This document shows, piece after piece, positions 35,196-42,708 of a DNA stretch of 54,108 nt (position 1 is its first letter; every line of letters begins with the position of its first letter). The position numbers were made by a program, and so were the translations under genes. The notes under the pieces are model-generated. The model was not told where the DNA came from, made no database searches, and saw only the letters and a list, made by a program, of their open reading frames with translations. The DNA is from Cryomorphaceae bacterium (GTDB lineage: Bacteria; Bacteroidota; Bacteroidia; Flavobacteriales_D; Crocinitomicaceae), in contig JAIXUE010000013.1 of NCBI GenBank assembly GCA_027483605.1, positions 1-54,108 of the forward strand, in the 5' to 3' direction.

Positions 35196-36449
35196 ATGAA
35201 AAAAGGATTATTATTTATTGCTGCACTCACCAGTGCAGGTTTGTACGCCCAACAATACGTACACCAAGTACTCATTGCCAACGAAGGTTATTTTGACTTT
35301 CAAACCAATGCCATCGTAGAACCCGCAACCATTGGGTCTTACAATCCGGCTACCCAAACTTATGTAGTGGTAGACACCCTCGACGGCCAGCGTTTCAGCT
35401 CAGATGTCATCATCGACGGCGACTTTTATTTTGTAGCGGCAGATACCAAAATCTTTAAATACAACCTCAATACGCACCAAGAGGTAGGTAGCATTGTGCT
35501 TCCTGGTGTGCGCAACCTCGCTATTGCTGGCAACAAACTCATCGCCACACGAGGTGAATACCTCCAAACTTTCGACTCTTACTTACAAGTTTTCGACAAA
35601 AACACCCTCCAATTAATTGCAGCGCTAGATACCAACAACGGCCCAAAATGGGCGACCCAAAACATAGTCGTAGTCAATAACACTGCCTACGTTGCTGTCA
35701 ATAACGCATACGAGTGGGGCAACGAAAAAGGCCTCATCGGGCAGCTCGACCTCAATACCCTTACCTATGGCGCTGAAATCGACCTAGGCGCTGAAGGCAA
35801 GAACCCCGACAATATGTTCTTGTACAACAACGAACTCTACACCGTCAACAACAAAGATTGGTCTGGAGCTTCTGTTTCAAAAATAAGCCTCAATGGTGCG
35901 GTGAACACACAAAACTTGGCTAACGCTATAACGGGCTGCGGTACCTCTGCCCTACGCGACGACAAATTGGTTTACCAAATTTCTATGGAGAACACCCTCA
36001 ACGATTACAACTTGCTCGACATGTCTTATGTTGGCCCTGTGGCTGGAATCACCAACAACTTCTATGAACTTGCACAAGAGCCTGTCAATGGCTTTTTGTA
36101 CACTTCCTCTACAGATTTCTTCTCACAAGGAATGGTTCAAATTTACGACGTCAACAATACGCTTAGCCACCAATTTGCAGTAGGCGTTTCTCCTGGCACC
36201 ATCGTCTTTGACCTCCGTTCTAATGTTGGTCTCGATGAAAACACCGACAACTTAGGTGTTTGGCCAAACCCTTCCACTGGTGTTTTTCAAATCAATGGGC
36301 TTGGCACCAACCAAACTTACCAGATTGCTAACACCACTGGTCAAATCATCTTAACGAGCCAAAGCAACAGCATTGACCTTAGCAATTTTGAGAGTGGTAT
36401 TTACTTTTTGAACACTGAAAAAAGCAGCGTCAAGCTCATTAAACACTAA
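35196..36449 (+). CDS. Secreted beta-propeller-like (YncE/BtuG-type) protein with T9SS domain, B12-regulated
   Basis: 417 residues with signal peptide (MKKGLLFIAALTSAGLYA). The middle (about 25-335) is a string of short beta-blade units with VVDTLDGQ, IFKYNLNTHQEVG, LQVFDKNTLQL, GQLDLNTLT and MVQIYDVNN turns, typical of YncE/DUF5074-type propellers. About 345-417 (LGVWPNPSTGVFQI... to ...LNTEKSSVKLIKH) is a T9SS sorting domain, so it is exported to the surface. The cobalamin riboswitch directly upstream suggests a role in binding or taking up B12. In Bacteroides thetaiotaomicron the BtuG surface beta-propeller binds B12 for BtuB, and here the lipoprotein anchor is replaced by T9SS attachment. 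The BtuG analogy is inference. Start 35196 fits the signal peptide; frame extension to 34848 would run through the riboswitch. Confidence 0.82.
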   Translation: MKKGLLFIAALTSAGLYAQQYVHQVLIANEGYFDFQTNAIVEPATIGSYNPATQTYVVVDTLDGQRFSSDVIIDGDFYFVAADTKIFKYNLNTHQEVGSIVLPGVRNLAIAGNKLIATRGEYLQTFDSYLQVFDKNTLQLIAALDTNNGPKWATQNIVVVNNTAYVAVNNAYEWGNEKGLIGQLDLNTLTYGAEIDLGAEGKNPDNMFLYNNELYTVNNKDWSGASVSKISLNGAVNTQNLANAITGCGTSALRDDKLVYQISMENTLNDYNLLDMSYVGPVAGITNNFYELAQEPVNGFLYTSSTDFFSQGMVQIYDVNNTLSHQFAVGVSPGTIVFDLRSNVGLDENTDNLGVWPNPSTGVFQINGLGTNQTYQIANTTGQIILTSQSNSIDLSNFESGIYFLNTEKSSVKLIKH

Positions 36450-36465
36450 TTCTTTTCAAACGCTG

Positions 36466-36496
36466 AAAAAAGGCCACTCGTTTGAGTGGCCTTTTT
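36466..36496 (+). terminator. Terminator of the B12-regulated gene
   Basis: GGCCACTC (36472-36479), loop GTTT, GAGTGGCC (36484-36491), T-run to 36496, preceded by an A-run. Confidence 0.85.
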
Positions 36497-36506
36497 GCTG
36501 TTTGCT

Positions 36507-36514
36507 TATCTTTG
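36507..36514 (+). promoter_or_regulatory. -7 element of the PRTase-murQ operon
   Basis: TATCTTTG ends 4 nt before the ATG at 36519. A TTG at 36482-36484 inside the preceding terminator could be the -33 element (22-nt spacing). Confidence 0.6.
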
Positions 36515-36518
36515 TTCT

Positions 36519-37013
36519 ATGCAAACCATACTCCATCAGCAGCAAATTCAGCAAAAAATAACGCGTTTAGGGCATCAGCTCATCGAAGCAGCGTTTGACC
36601 AAGAGGTCATCTACTTAGGTGGCATTGTTGGAAACGGTTATGTTTTGGCACAATTACTTGCCGATATCATTGCCCAAAACAGCGCACTTCAGATTGTTTG
36701 CTTTGAAATCAAACTCAACAAAGACGAACCTTGGAGTGAAGCCATCACCTTCTCGATCGATCAGAAAGACCTTAAAAACTCCTACATCGTCCTGATAGAC
36801 GACGTCGTGAATAGCGGTAAAACCATGCAATACGCTTTGCTTAAATTCCTAGAGCAAGCCACCAAAGCCATTAAAACAGTTGCGCTCATTGACCGCCAAC
36901 ACCGCCGCTACCCGATCAAGACAGATTTTGCCGGGCTTAGCCTCTCCACTACCCTTAAAAACCATGTCGAGGTCGACTTCAATAAATCCAATGCAAAAGT
37001 ATTTCTATACTAA
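36519..37013 (+). CDS. PyrR-like phosphoribosyltransferase
   Basis: 164 residues of a type I phosphoribosyltransferase. The PRPP loop is VLIDDVVNSGKTM, with the phosphate-binding GGIVGNGYVLA earlier and the flexible-loop region between. The size and order resemble the PyrR subgroup, but no pyr gene or RNA attenuator is near, and Bacteroidota often carry this as a free-standing PRTase of unknown target. The start at 36519 is supported by the box 4 nt upstream; an upstream in-frame start would lie inside the promoter. The stop overlaps the murQ ATG by 1 nt (TAATG). Confidence 0.78.
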   Translation: MQTILHQQQIQQKITRLGHQLIEAAFDQEVIYLGGIVGNGYVLAQLLADIIAQNSALQIVCFEIKLNKDEPWSEAITFSIDQKDLKNSYIVLIDDVVNSGKTMQYALLKFLEQATKAIKTVALIDRQHRRYPIKTDFAGLSLSTTLKNHVEVDFNKSNAKVFLY

Positions 37014-37831
37014 TGGAAAAAATAACAGAAGCCAGCTCCAATTTTCAGCATTTGGACCAAATGAGCACCCTAGAACTTTTAGAAGGGATCAACTCTCAGG
37101 ATCAACTCGTGCCATTGGCCGTTGCACAAATCAAAAAAGAACTCGAAGTATTTATTGATGCTTGCTTTGAGCGCATGCAGCAAGGCGGAAGGCTTATTTA
37201 TATAGGCGCTGGTACGAGCGGCCGCTTGGGCATCGTTGATGCCAGCGAATGCCCGCCCACCTTCGGCGTCGAACATGGCCGTGTCATTGGGCTCATCGCC
37301 GGTGGAGACAGCGCCATTCGCAAGGCCGTAGAATTTGCAGAAGATGACCGCCAACAAGGTTGGAAGGATATCCTTGCGCACCAACCAACAGCGCTAGACA
37401 CCATTGTTGGTATTGCCGCGTCAGGCACCACACCCTATGTTTTGGGTGCCATTGAATCTGCTAACGCCAGCGGCCTACTCACCGCAGGTTTGTCCTGCAA
37501 CCCCAATTCTCCGCTGTCTGAACTCGCGCAGCACGCCCTCACTCCTGTTGTAGGCCCCGAGTTTGTTACCGGAAGCACACGCATGAAATCTGGTACTGCT
37601 CAAAAGTTAGTCTTGAACATGATTTCTACGAGTCTTATGATCAAGCTTGGACATATCAAAGGAAACCGCATGGTAGACATGCAGCTCTCCAATGACAAAT
37701 TAGTAGACCGCGGTGCCAAAATGGTAGCGGCCGAATTGAATATTGAACTCGAAGCGGCGCAACAGTGGCTGCTCCAACATGGCTCGGTGCGCAAAGCTGT
37801 CGAGGCCTACCAAAATCAACAACCTTCATGA
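37013..37831 (+). CDS. murQ: N-acetylmuramic acid 6-phosphate etherase
   Basis: 272 residues. The SIS domain contains IGAGTSGRLGIVDASECPPTFG, with the catalytic Glu in SECP, and later ARKAVEFAEDD-like, GIAASGTTPYV and GPEFVTGSTRMKSGTAQK, all MurQ hallmarks. It cleaves the lactyl ether of MurNAc-6-phosphate to GlcNAc-6-phosphate, used in peptidoglycan recycling. It overlaps the PRTase by 1 nt and the agmatinase-family gene by 4 nt (ATGA), so the operon is translationally coupled. No murP or MurNAc kinase is adjacent. Confidence 0.93.
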   Translation: MEKITEASSNFQHLDQMSTLELLEGINSQDQLVPLAVAQIKKELEVFIDACFERMQQGGRLIYIGAGTSGRLGIVDASECPPTFGVEHGRVIGLIAGGDSAIRKAVEFAEDDRQQGWKDILAHQPTALDTIVGIAASGTTPYVLGAIESANASGLLTAGLSCNPNSPLSELAQHALTPVVGPEFVTGSTRMKSGTAQKLVLNMISTSLMIKLGHIKGNRMVDMQLSNDKLVDRGAKMVAAELNIELEAAQQWLLQHGSVRKAVEAYQNQQPS

Positions 37832-38871
37832 GTACTTTTGATCCAAATGGCGTAGGTATCGCCAACGGCAATATTTTTGGCTTTCCTTACACTGAAGCCG
37901 AGGCAGACCTCATCCTCATTCCAGTGCCTTGGGACGCCACCGCTTCTTACGGCAAAGGTACCAGCAACGGCCCGCAAGCCATCTTAGACGCGTCTACACA
38001 ACTAGACTTCTATCATCCGGACCTCGAGCGCGCCTACGAAACCAAAATCTACATGTCTCCAGTCTCTAGCGAATGGAAAGCCATCAATGACCGCCTTTGC
38101 GAAGCGGGCATGCAATACATCGCGCAAATTGAGATTTCCGGAGAAGAAGAAGCACAACGCCTGTACGGCACTACCCTACAAGAAATCAATGAAGCGCACA
38201 ACGCCTTGCGCGCCAACCTCAAAGAGCGCTGCTTGCAATTGTTGCAAGCGGGCAAAATGCCTTGCGTTTTGGGTGGCGAACACTCTACGCCACTTGGCTT
38301 ACTGCAAGCGATCGATGCGCATCACGACGGATTTGGCATCTTGCAAATTGATGCGCATGCCGATTTGCGCGACGCCTACGAAGGTTTTGAGCAATCGCAT
38401 GCGAGCATCATGTTTAATGCGCTCAAGGAGCTCAAAAACCTCCAGAAGCTCACTCAAGTGGGTATTAGAGACGTATCAGAAAGAGAAATTGAACTTGCTC
38501 ACAAGGACCCCAGAATCCATACATTCTACGATTGGCAGCTCAAAAATGAGCAATATAAAGGCTGCACATGGGCTGAACAAGTAAAGGAAATTATCGCTAC
38601 GCTCCCCAAAAAAGTGTACATTTCCTTTGACATCGACGGATTACTCCCTAGTTTGTGCCCAAACACTGGTACGCCGGTAGCCGGAGGTTTTGAACTGCAA
38701 CAAATCGCGTACTTATTGATTGAACTCGTGCACTCTGGACGTCAAATTATTGGTTTTGACCTCAATGAAGTTGCTCCGGGCCCCGATAGCGACTGGGATG
38801 CCAATGTAGGCGCAAGAGCATTATGGCATTTGGTATGTGCCACCGAACTTAGCCGCAGAAAAAACGCATGA
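37828..38871 (+). CDS. Agmatinase/arginase (ureohydrolase) family protein
   Basis: 347 residues. The bimetal ligands of ureohydrolases are present: GGEHS, DAHADLRD and SFDIDG. After the last, the family's xDGLDP reads DGLLPS, so the second-shell Asp is Leu; GTPVAGG is kept. Expected activity is hydrolysis of agmatine, formimidoylglutamate or a related guanidino compound; the substrate is open. The start at 37828 lies in the ATGA overlap with murQ; the frame extends upstream inside murQ without a likely start. The stop overlaps the next gene by 4 nt. Confidence 0.85.
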   Translation: MSTFDPNGVGIANGNIFGFPYTEAEADLILIPVPWDATASYGKGTSNGPQAILDASTQLDFYHPDLERAYETKIYMSPVSSEWKAINDRLCEAGMQYIAQIEISGEEEAQRLYGTTLQEINEAHNALRANLKERCLQLLQAGKMPCVLGGEHSTPLGLLQAIDAHHDGFGILQIDAHADLRDAYEGFEQSHASIMFNALKELKNLQKLTQVGIRDVSEREIELAHKDPRIHTFYDWQLKNEQYKGCTWAEQVKEIIATLPKKVYISFDIDGLLPSLCPNTGTPVAGGFELQQIAYLLIELVHSGRQIIGFDLNEVAPGPDSDWDANVGARALWHLVCATELSRRKNA

Positions 38872-39407
38872 AAATAAAACTCAACCAAGGAATATCCGGA
38901 CTCGCCATTTTTTTTGGCTTGCTTAGCTTATTTAGCATTTGGAATGTCTACAACTGGGATATCCTAGGTTGGGGCACCAAACTTTTCTTGTTTCCTTTTT
39001 TGGCAGTCATTAGCTTTCTGGCCAAAATAACGCCCGAAAAACCAAAACTATTTGTACGCCTCCAATTAGGTCTACTCGGCTTACACATGTTACTCTATCT
39101 TTGGGTTTTCAATTTTCAGGATCCGCACGCCCCCAAATTATTGTCCTTATTGCTTCCCATGCTTTTTGCGAGTGTTGTTTTGATTTTTGCCAAAGTACAC
39201 AACCTCCAAAAAACGAGTTTTATTCAAAAAACGAACATACAAGGTAAGGTGCTTGTGTTTCAAAATCAGAGCAAGGGATTCTTAATCATTGCAGCCTTAT
39301 TTTATCTGAGTATGGGTGTTTTTCAATGGGCAGACCTCATCCTTCCTGGGATGATTTTCGAACTGCTTGCACTCTTGATTTTTTTCTATCACTTGATCCG
39401 GCCATAA
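38868..39407 (+). CDS. Polytopic membrane protein of unknown function
   Basis: 179 residues with about six hydrophobic segments (ISGLAIFFGLLSLFSI, KLFLFPFLAVISFLA, LGLLGLHMLLYLWV, LLPMLFASVVLIFA, LIIAALFYLSMGVF, FELLALLIFFYHL). No known motif is recognised. It is the last gene of the PRTase-murQ-agmatinase operon, starting in an ATGA overlap. Its 3' end overlaps the convergent NlpC/P60 gene by 19 nt, and no terminator is visible. Confidence 0.65.
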   Translation: MKIKLNQGISGLAIFFGLLSLFSIWNVYNWDILGWGTKLFLFPFLAVISFLAKITPEKPKLFVRLQLGLLGLHMLLYLWVFNFQDPHAPKLLSLLLPMLFASVVLIFAKVHNLQKTSFIQKTNIQGKVLVFQNQSKGFLIIAALFYLSMGVFQWADLILPGMIFELLALLIFFYHLIRP

Positions 39408-40105
39408 CCCGCAACTCTAGCGCTCCAATACGCTGAATCATCGATCACTACAACAGAAATACCAATTGACGAACTGGCGTGGATCATTTGCTTGCGAGCG
39501 CCCTTGTCCGAGATGAGAATGCCCACATGATTGATTTGTGTACCGTTTGAAAAGAAAACTAAATCGCCAGCATGGGCTTCATCCGGATCAATCTTTTGGC
39601 AGAAGGTATATTGATCAGCGGCACGGCGCGGAAGGCTCACCCCATTTTGCTCAAAAACATAACAAGTAAATCCACTGCAATCAAAACCCGTCGGATCGAT
39701 TCCTGCCTCTTTATACGGAACTCCTAGGTGTTTTTGTGCTTCGTTGAGCAGTTTTTGTGTCTTTGCCGAACTTTGTGTTCCTTGATTGACCCGCGAATTT
39801 ACTGCAGTATTTTTTGTAGAACCCGGCAGCCACTCTAACTCCAAAGCATGGCGCTTGGCCCAAACAGGATTTTTGGCAAGTTCTTGCGCTGCTAACTGCC
39901 TCAATTTTAATGGGTAAGTTTCTTGGTCGTAGGAAGGATTCATGAGTAGCCTACCCGCTTTGCGATAAACCATTTTATAATGACCCTGAGCAAACAACAA
40001 TTCTAGTTTTTGCTCCATTGATTTTTGGGAAAAAGAAGCTCCGATGCTCCCAAAAACAAATAACAAGGCGATGAAGCCCCTATTAATTGGCATAGAGTTT
40101 TCCAT
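39389..40105 (-). CDS. Secreted NlpC/P60 (C40) peptidase
   Basis: 238 residues with a signal peptide (FIALLFVFGSIGASFSQ). After ~110 residues of mostly helical linker comes the NlpC/P60 domain: FDCSGF with Cys143, INHVGI with His193, and a later His in MIHAS (His209), the catalytic triad. It should cut peptide stems of peptidoglycan. The start may be at 40105, or at the internal ATG 40093 which better fits a signal peptide. It overlaps the upstream repeat-protein gene by 23 nt (from 40083), so the two are co-transcribed. Confidence 0.85.
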   Translation of the reverse strand: MENSMPINRGFIALLFVFGSIGASFSQKSMEQKLELLFAQGHYKMVYRKAGRLLMNPSYDQETYPLKLRQLAAQELAKNPVWAKRHALELEWLPGSTKNTAVNSRVNQGTQSSAKTQKLLNEAQKHLGVPYKEAGIDPTGFDCSGFTCYVFEQNGVSLPRRAADQYTFCQKIDPDEAHAGDLVFFSNGTQINHVGILISDKGARKQMIHASSSIGISVVVIDDSAYWSARVAGYGRIK

Positions 40106-41174
40106 TCATGAAGACAACAGAGGTTTGGTTTGGTAATTTGACCAAAACTTTATTTCCATAAATTTCAAAATCGGCGTTTTGAAATGTGGTGATGTCGTGT
40201 AGGGTGCCATCCACTAACGCGCTCACGCCTCCGATGATGTTGCGAAACACCAATACATTATTTTTGAGTAAATAGGCTTGCGGCTGGTAGGTTGCTACCT
40301 GAATACGCTGGCCATTGGTATAGGCGAAAAAATAAGAATTTTCCATCCAGACACAGATGTCGTCTTTGACATCCCAAAGCTCAGAAGAAAAATTAGAGAG
40401 GGCTGTTTTTTGACCGTTTTGATAGTGCCAAAGGTTGCCATTCATGTCTTCATAAACCACAAATCCTCGGCCCGCCTTGTATTGTTTAATTGGAAAGGAC
40501 TCTAACTCGACGAAATTACCTTGATCAAAAACATAAAATGATTGGGTGTAGGGATCTTTGAAACACATGACGTCAGTGCCGAGCTGAAAATCAAGCACTT
40601 CTTCATTATAGGTGCCAATCTCAAATTTTTGACCATGCCAGTAAACAAAATACGTATTGCTGTTGTCTTTGTAGACCACCAAGTTTTCACCGACGTTGGC
40701 ATTCATCGTGACACCGTTGGTGATGGTCACTAAACTTTCAACTTTTTGATTCCAATAAACATTGAGGGCTTGGTAACGGATGTCTTCAAATACAATAAGG
40801 CTATCCCTTACAATAAACTCCCGACCGAAGTTGGTCAGGACAGTGAATTTACCGGCGTCCCACATGCGCAGCCCTTGCGCAATGCGATAAGCCATAAGGT
40901 GGTCTGAAACTTGGTAATCGACATTGAGGGTAGTGACGTCTATACGCTCTTTGCCGTCGTAAATTTTGAGATTGCCGCGGGTATCGATATAAGCAACGAT
41001 TTCATCGCCGGCTTTATAACTAACGATGGGTTGGATTTCAATGGGTCTGAAAAAACCATCTTGGAAAGAAACAAAGAAATTATTGAAATCTAGCGTTGGA
41101 ACGATTCCTTGCCCCCAAGAGCAAAGTGCAAACAAACTCGCGAACAGTAAAATGGTAATTCTTTTGGACGACAT
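40083..41174 (-). CDS. Secreted beta-repeat protein of unknown function
   Basis: 363 residues with a signal peptide (ITILLFASLFALCSWGQ). The mature part is a series of ~45-residue beta units of the type VYxDxxGNLxxYxxGKxxxLxxF (e.g. IVAYIDTRGNLKIYDGK, FVVYEDMNGNLWHYQNGQK), compatible with a beta-propeller. No known family name is recognised. The first gene of a transcript with the NlpC/P60 peptidase. A TAACTTTG box 4 nt before the ATG suggests a leaderless message. It may be an envelope partner of the peptidase, but this is inference. Confidence 0.7.
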   Translation of the reverse strand: MSSKRITILLFASLFALCSWGQGIVPTLDFNNFFVSFQDGFFRPIEIQPIVSYKAGDEIVAYIDTRGNLKIYDGKERIDVTTLNVDYQVSDHLMAYRIAQGLRMWDAGKFTVLTNFGREFIVRDSLIVFEDIRYQALNVYWNQKVESLVTITNGVTMNANVGENLVVYKDNSNTYFVYWHGQKFEIGTYNEEVLDFQLGTDVMCFKDPYTQSFYVFDQGNFVELESFPIKQYKAGRGFVVYEDMNGNLWHYQNGQKTALSNFSSELWDVKDDICVWMENSYFFAYTNGQRIQVATYQPQAYLLKNNVLVFRNIIGGVSALVDGTLHDITTFQNADFEIYGNKVLVKLPNQTSVVFMNGKLYAN

Positions 41175-41178
41175 TGTT

Positions 41179-41186
41179 CAAAGTTA
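41179..41186 (-). promoter_or_regulatory. -7 element of the beta-repeat/NlpC transcript
   Basis: Minus strand TAACTTTG ends 4 nt before the ATG at 41174. Confidence 0.6.
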
Positions 41187-41236
41187 TCAAAATTTAGACC
41201 AATAGATGTATCTTCGTAGCGCTTATCCAATTGACT

Positions 41237-42703
41237 ATGAAAAAAACTATTTTATGCGGTCTTTTTTTGCTGGGCAGCACCACATTTTGGGCGCAGCAAA
41301 AAATCACCTATGAAGCTTATGACCTCCCAAATGGGCTGCACGTCATTTTGCACGAAGAACACGCCACTCCAATTGTGGCAGTATCGGTACTCTACCATGT
41401 AGGGTCCAAAAACGAAAACCCAAACCGCACAGGTTTTGCGCATTTCTTTGAACACTTACTTTTCGAAGGATCGGCGAATATTGGCCGTGGGGAATACAGC
41501 GAACTTGTCGAGAAAAATGGCGGAACACTCAATGCCAACACCTCTCAAGACCGCACCTACTATTATGAAGTATTGCCCTCCAATCAGCTCGAGCTCGGAC
41601 TTTGGCTCGAAAGCGAGCGCATGCTGCATGCCAAAGTAGACATCAAAGGAATTGAGACGCAACGCAGTGTGGTCAAAGAAGAAAAAAGACAGCGCGTAGA
41701 CAACCAACCTTATGGTTCTTTCTTCACAGAGATTTTCAAGCGTGTTTTCGCAGCGCATCCATACAATTGGGCGCCAATTGGCAGCATGGAGCACCTCGAT
41801 GCAGCGCAAGAAGAAGACTACGTTAACTTCTACAAAACATACTATGTGCCTTCCAACGCAACGCTTTCAATTGCCGGAGACATCAACATTGAACAAACGA
41901 AGAAATGGATTGCCAAATATTTTGGTTCTATCCCTCAAGGACAAGCCATTAATTTGTACCGAGATTTCATCAATCTCAGCGATGAGGCTTTTGCAAGTAA
42001 ATACAAAATGCAAAAAAGCGCTTTTGACCAAAAGAACTTTATGGCGTCTGCATCACCAGCCGCTAAGAACCTCATTACAAGCTATCTCAATCAACCGTGT
42101 GTTATTGACAGACCACTAAAAGACAAGCAGCCTATTACTGGCGTGATCAAAGACACCATCTACGACAACATTCAGTTGCCGGCTCTTTTCATGGGATACA
42201 AGATGCCATCCCAAACGCATCCTGATACTTATGCACTTGAATTTTTGAACGAAGTGCTTTCTAGTGGTAGTTCTTCACGAATCAACAAAGAAATTGTAGA
42301 AAAGCGCCAATTAGCGCAATACGCCTTCTCTTTCAATTACGGCCTTGAAGACGCCGGAATTGGTATCATGGCAGCAATTGCACCCAAAGAAGTTGCTTTA
42401 GACACCCTTTTGGCTGCGCTGGATGCACAAATTGCGGCCATCAAAAGTGGACTCATCAGCGAAGAAGAATTCCAGAAGGTGCGCAATAAATTTGAAAACG
42501 ACATCGCATCTAGCAACTCAAGTATTGCAGGAATTGCCGAAAACTTGGCAGACAACCACGTTTACTACGGAGATGCCAATCGCGTTAATACCCTACTTTC
42601 AAATTACTTAAAAGTCACCCGAGAAGACATCCTAAGAGTAGCCAACACCTACCTCACACAAGATGCGCGCGTGATCCTTTATTATTTACCAAAAGAAAAA
42701 TAA
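41237..42703 (+). CDS. M16 family zinc protease, active subunit
   Basis: 488 residues with signal peptide. The inverted zinc motif HFFEH lies at residues 69-73 (H69, E72, H73), so the subunit is catalytically competent. The start is ATG 41237; an in-frame TTG at 41231 is not needed. A TATCTTCG box (near TAnnTTTG) lies 20 nt upstream. Two-gene unit with the next M16 protein (5 nt gap). M16 proteins usually act as an active/inactive pair in the periplasm, degrading peptides. Confidence 0.9.
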   Translation: MKKTILCGLFLLGSTTFWAQQKITYEAYDLPNGLHVILHEEHATPIVAVSVLYHVGSKNENPNRTGFAHFFEHLLFEGSANIGRGEYSELVEKNGGTLNANTSQDRTYYYEVLPSNQLELGLWLESERMLHAKVDIKGIETQRSVVKEEKRQRVDNQPYGSFFTEIFKRVFAAHPYNWAPIGSMEHLDAAQEEDYVNFYKTYYVPSNATLSIAGDINIEQTKKWIAKYFGSIPQGQAINLYRDFINLSDEAFASKYKMQKSAFDQKNFMASASPAAKNLITSYLNQPCVIDRPLKDKQPITGVIKDTIYDNIQLPALFMGYKMPSQTHPDTYALEFLNEVLSSGSSSRINKEIVEKRQLAQYAFSFNYGLEDAGIGIMAAIAPKEVALDTLLAALDAQIAAIKSGLISEEEFQKVRNKFENDIASSNSSIAGIAENLADNHVYYGDANRVNTLLSNYLKVTREDILRVANTYLTQDARVILYYLPKEK

Positions 42704-42708
42704 GCCTG

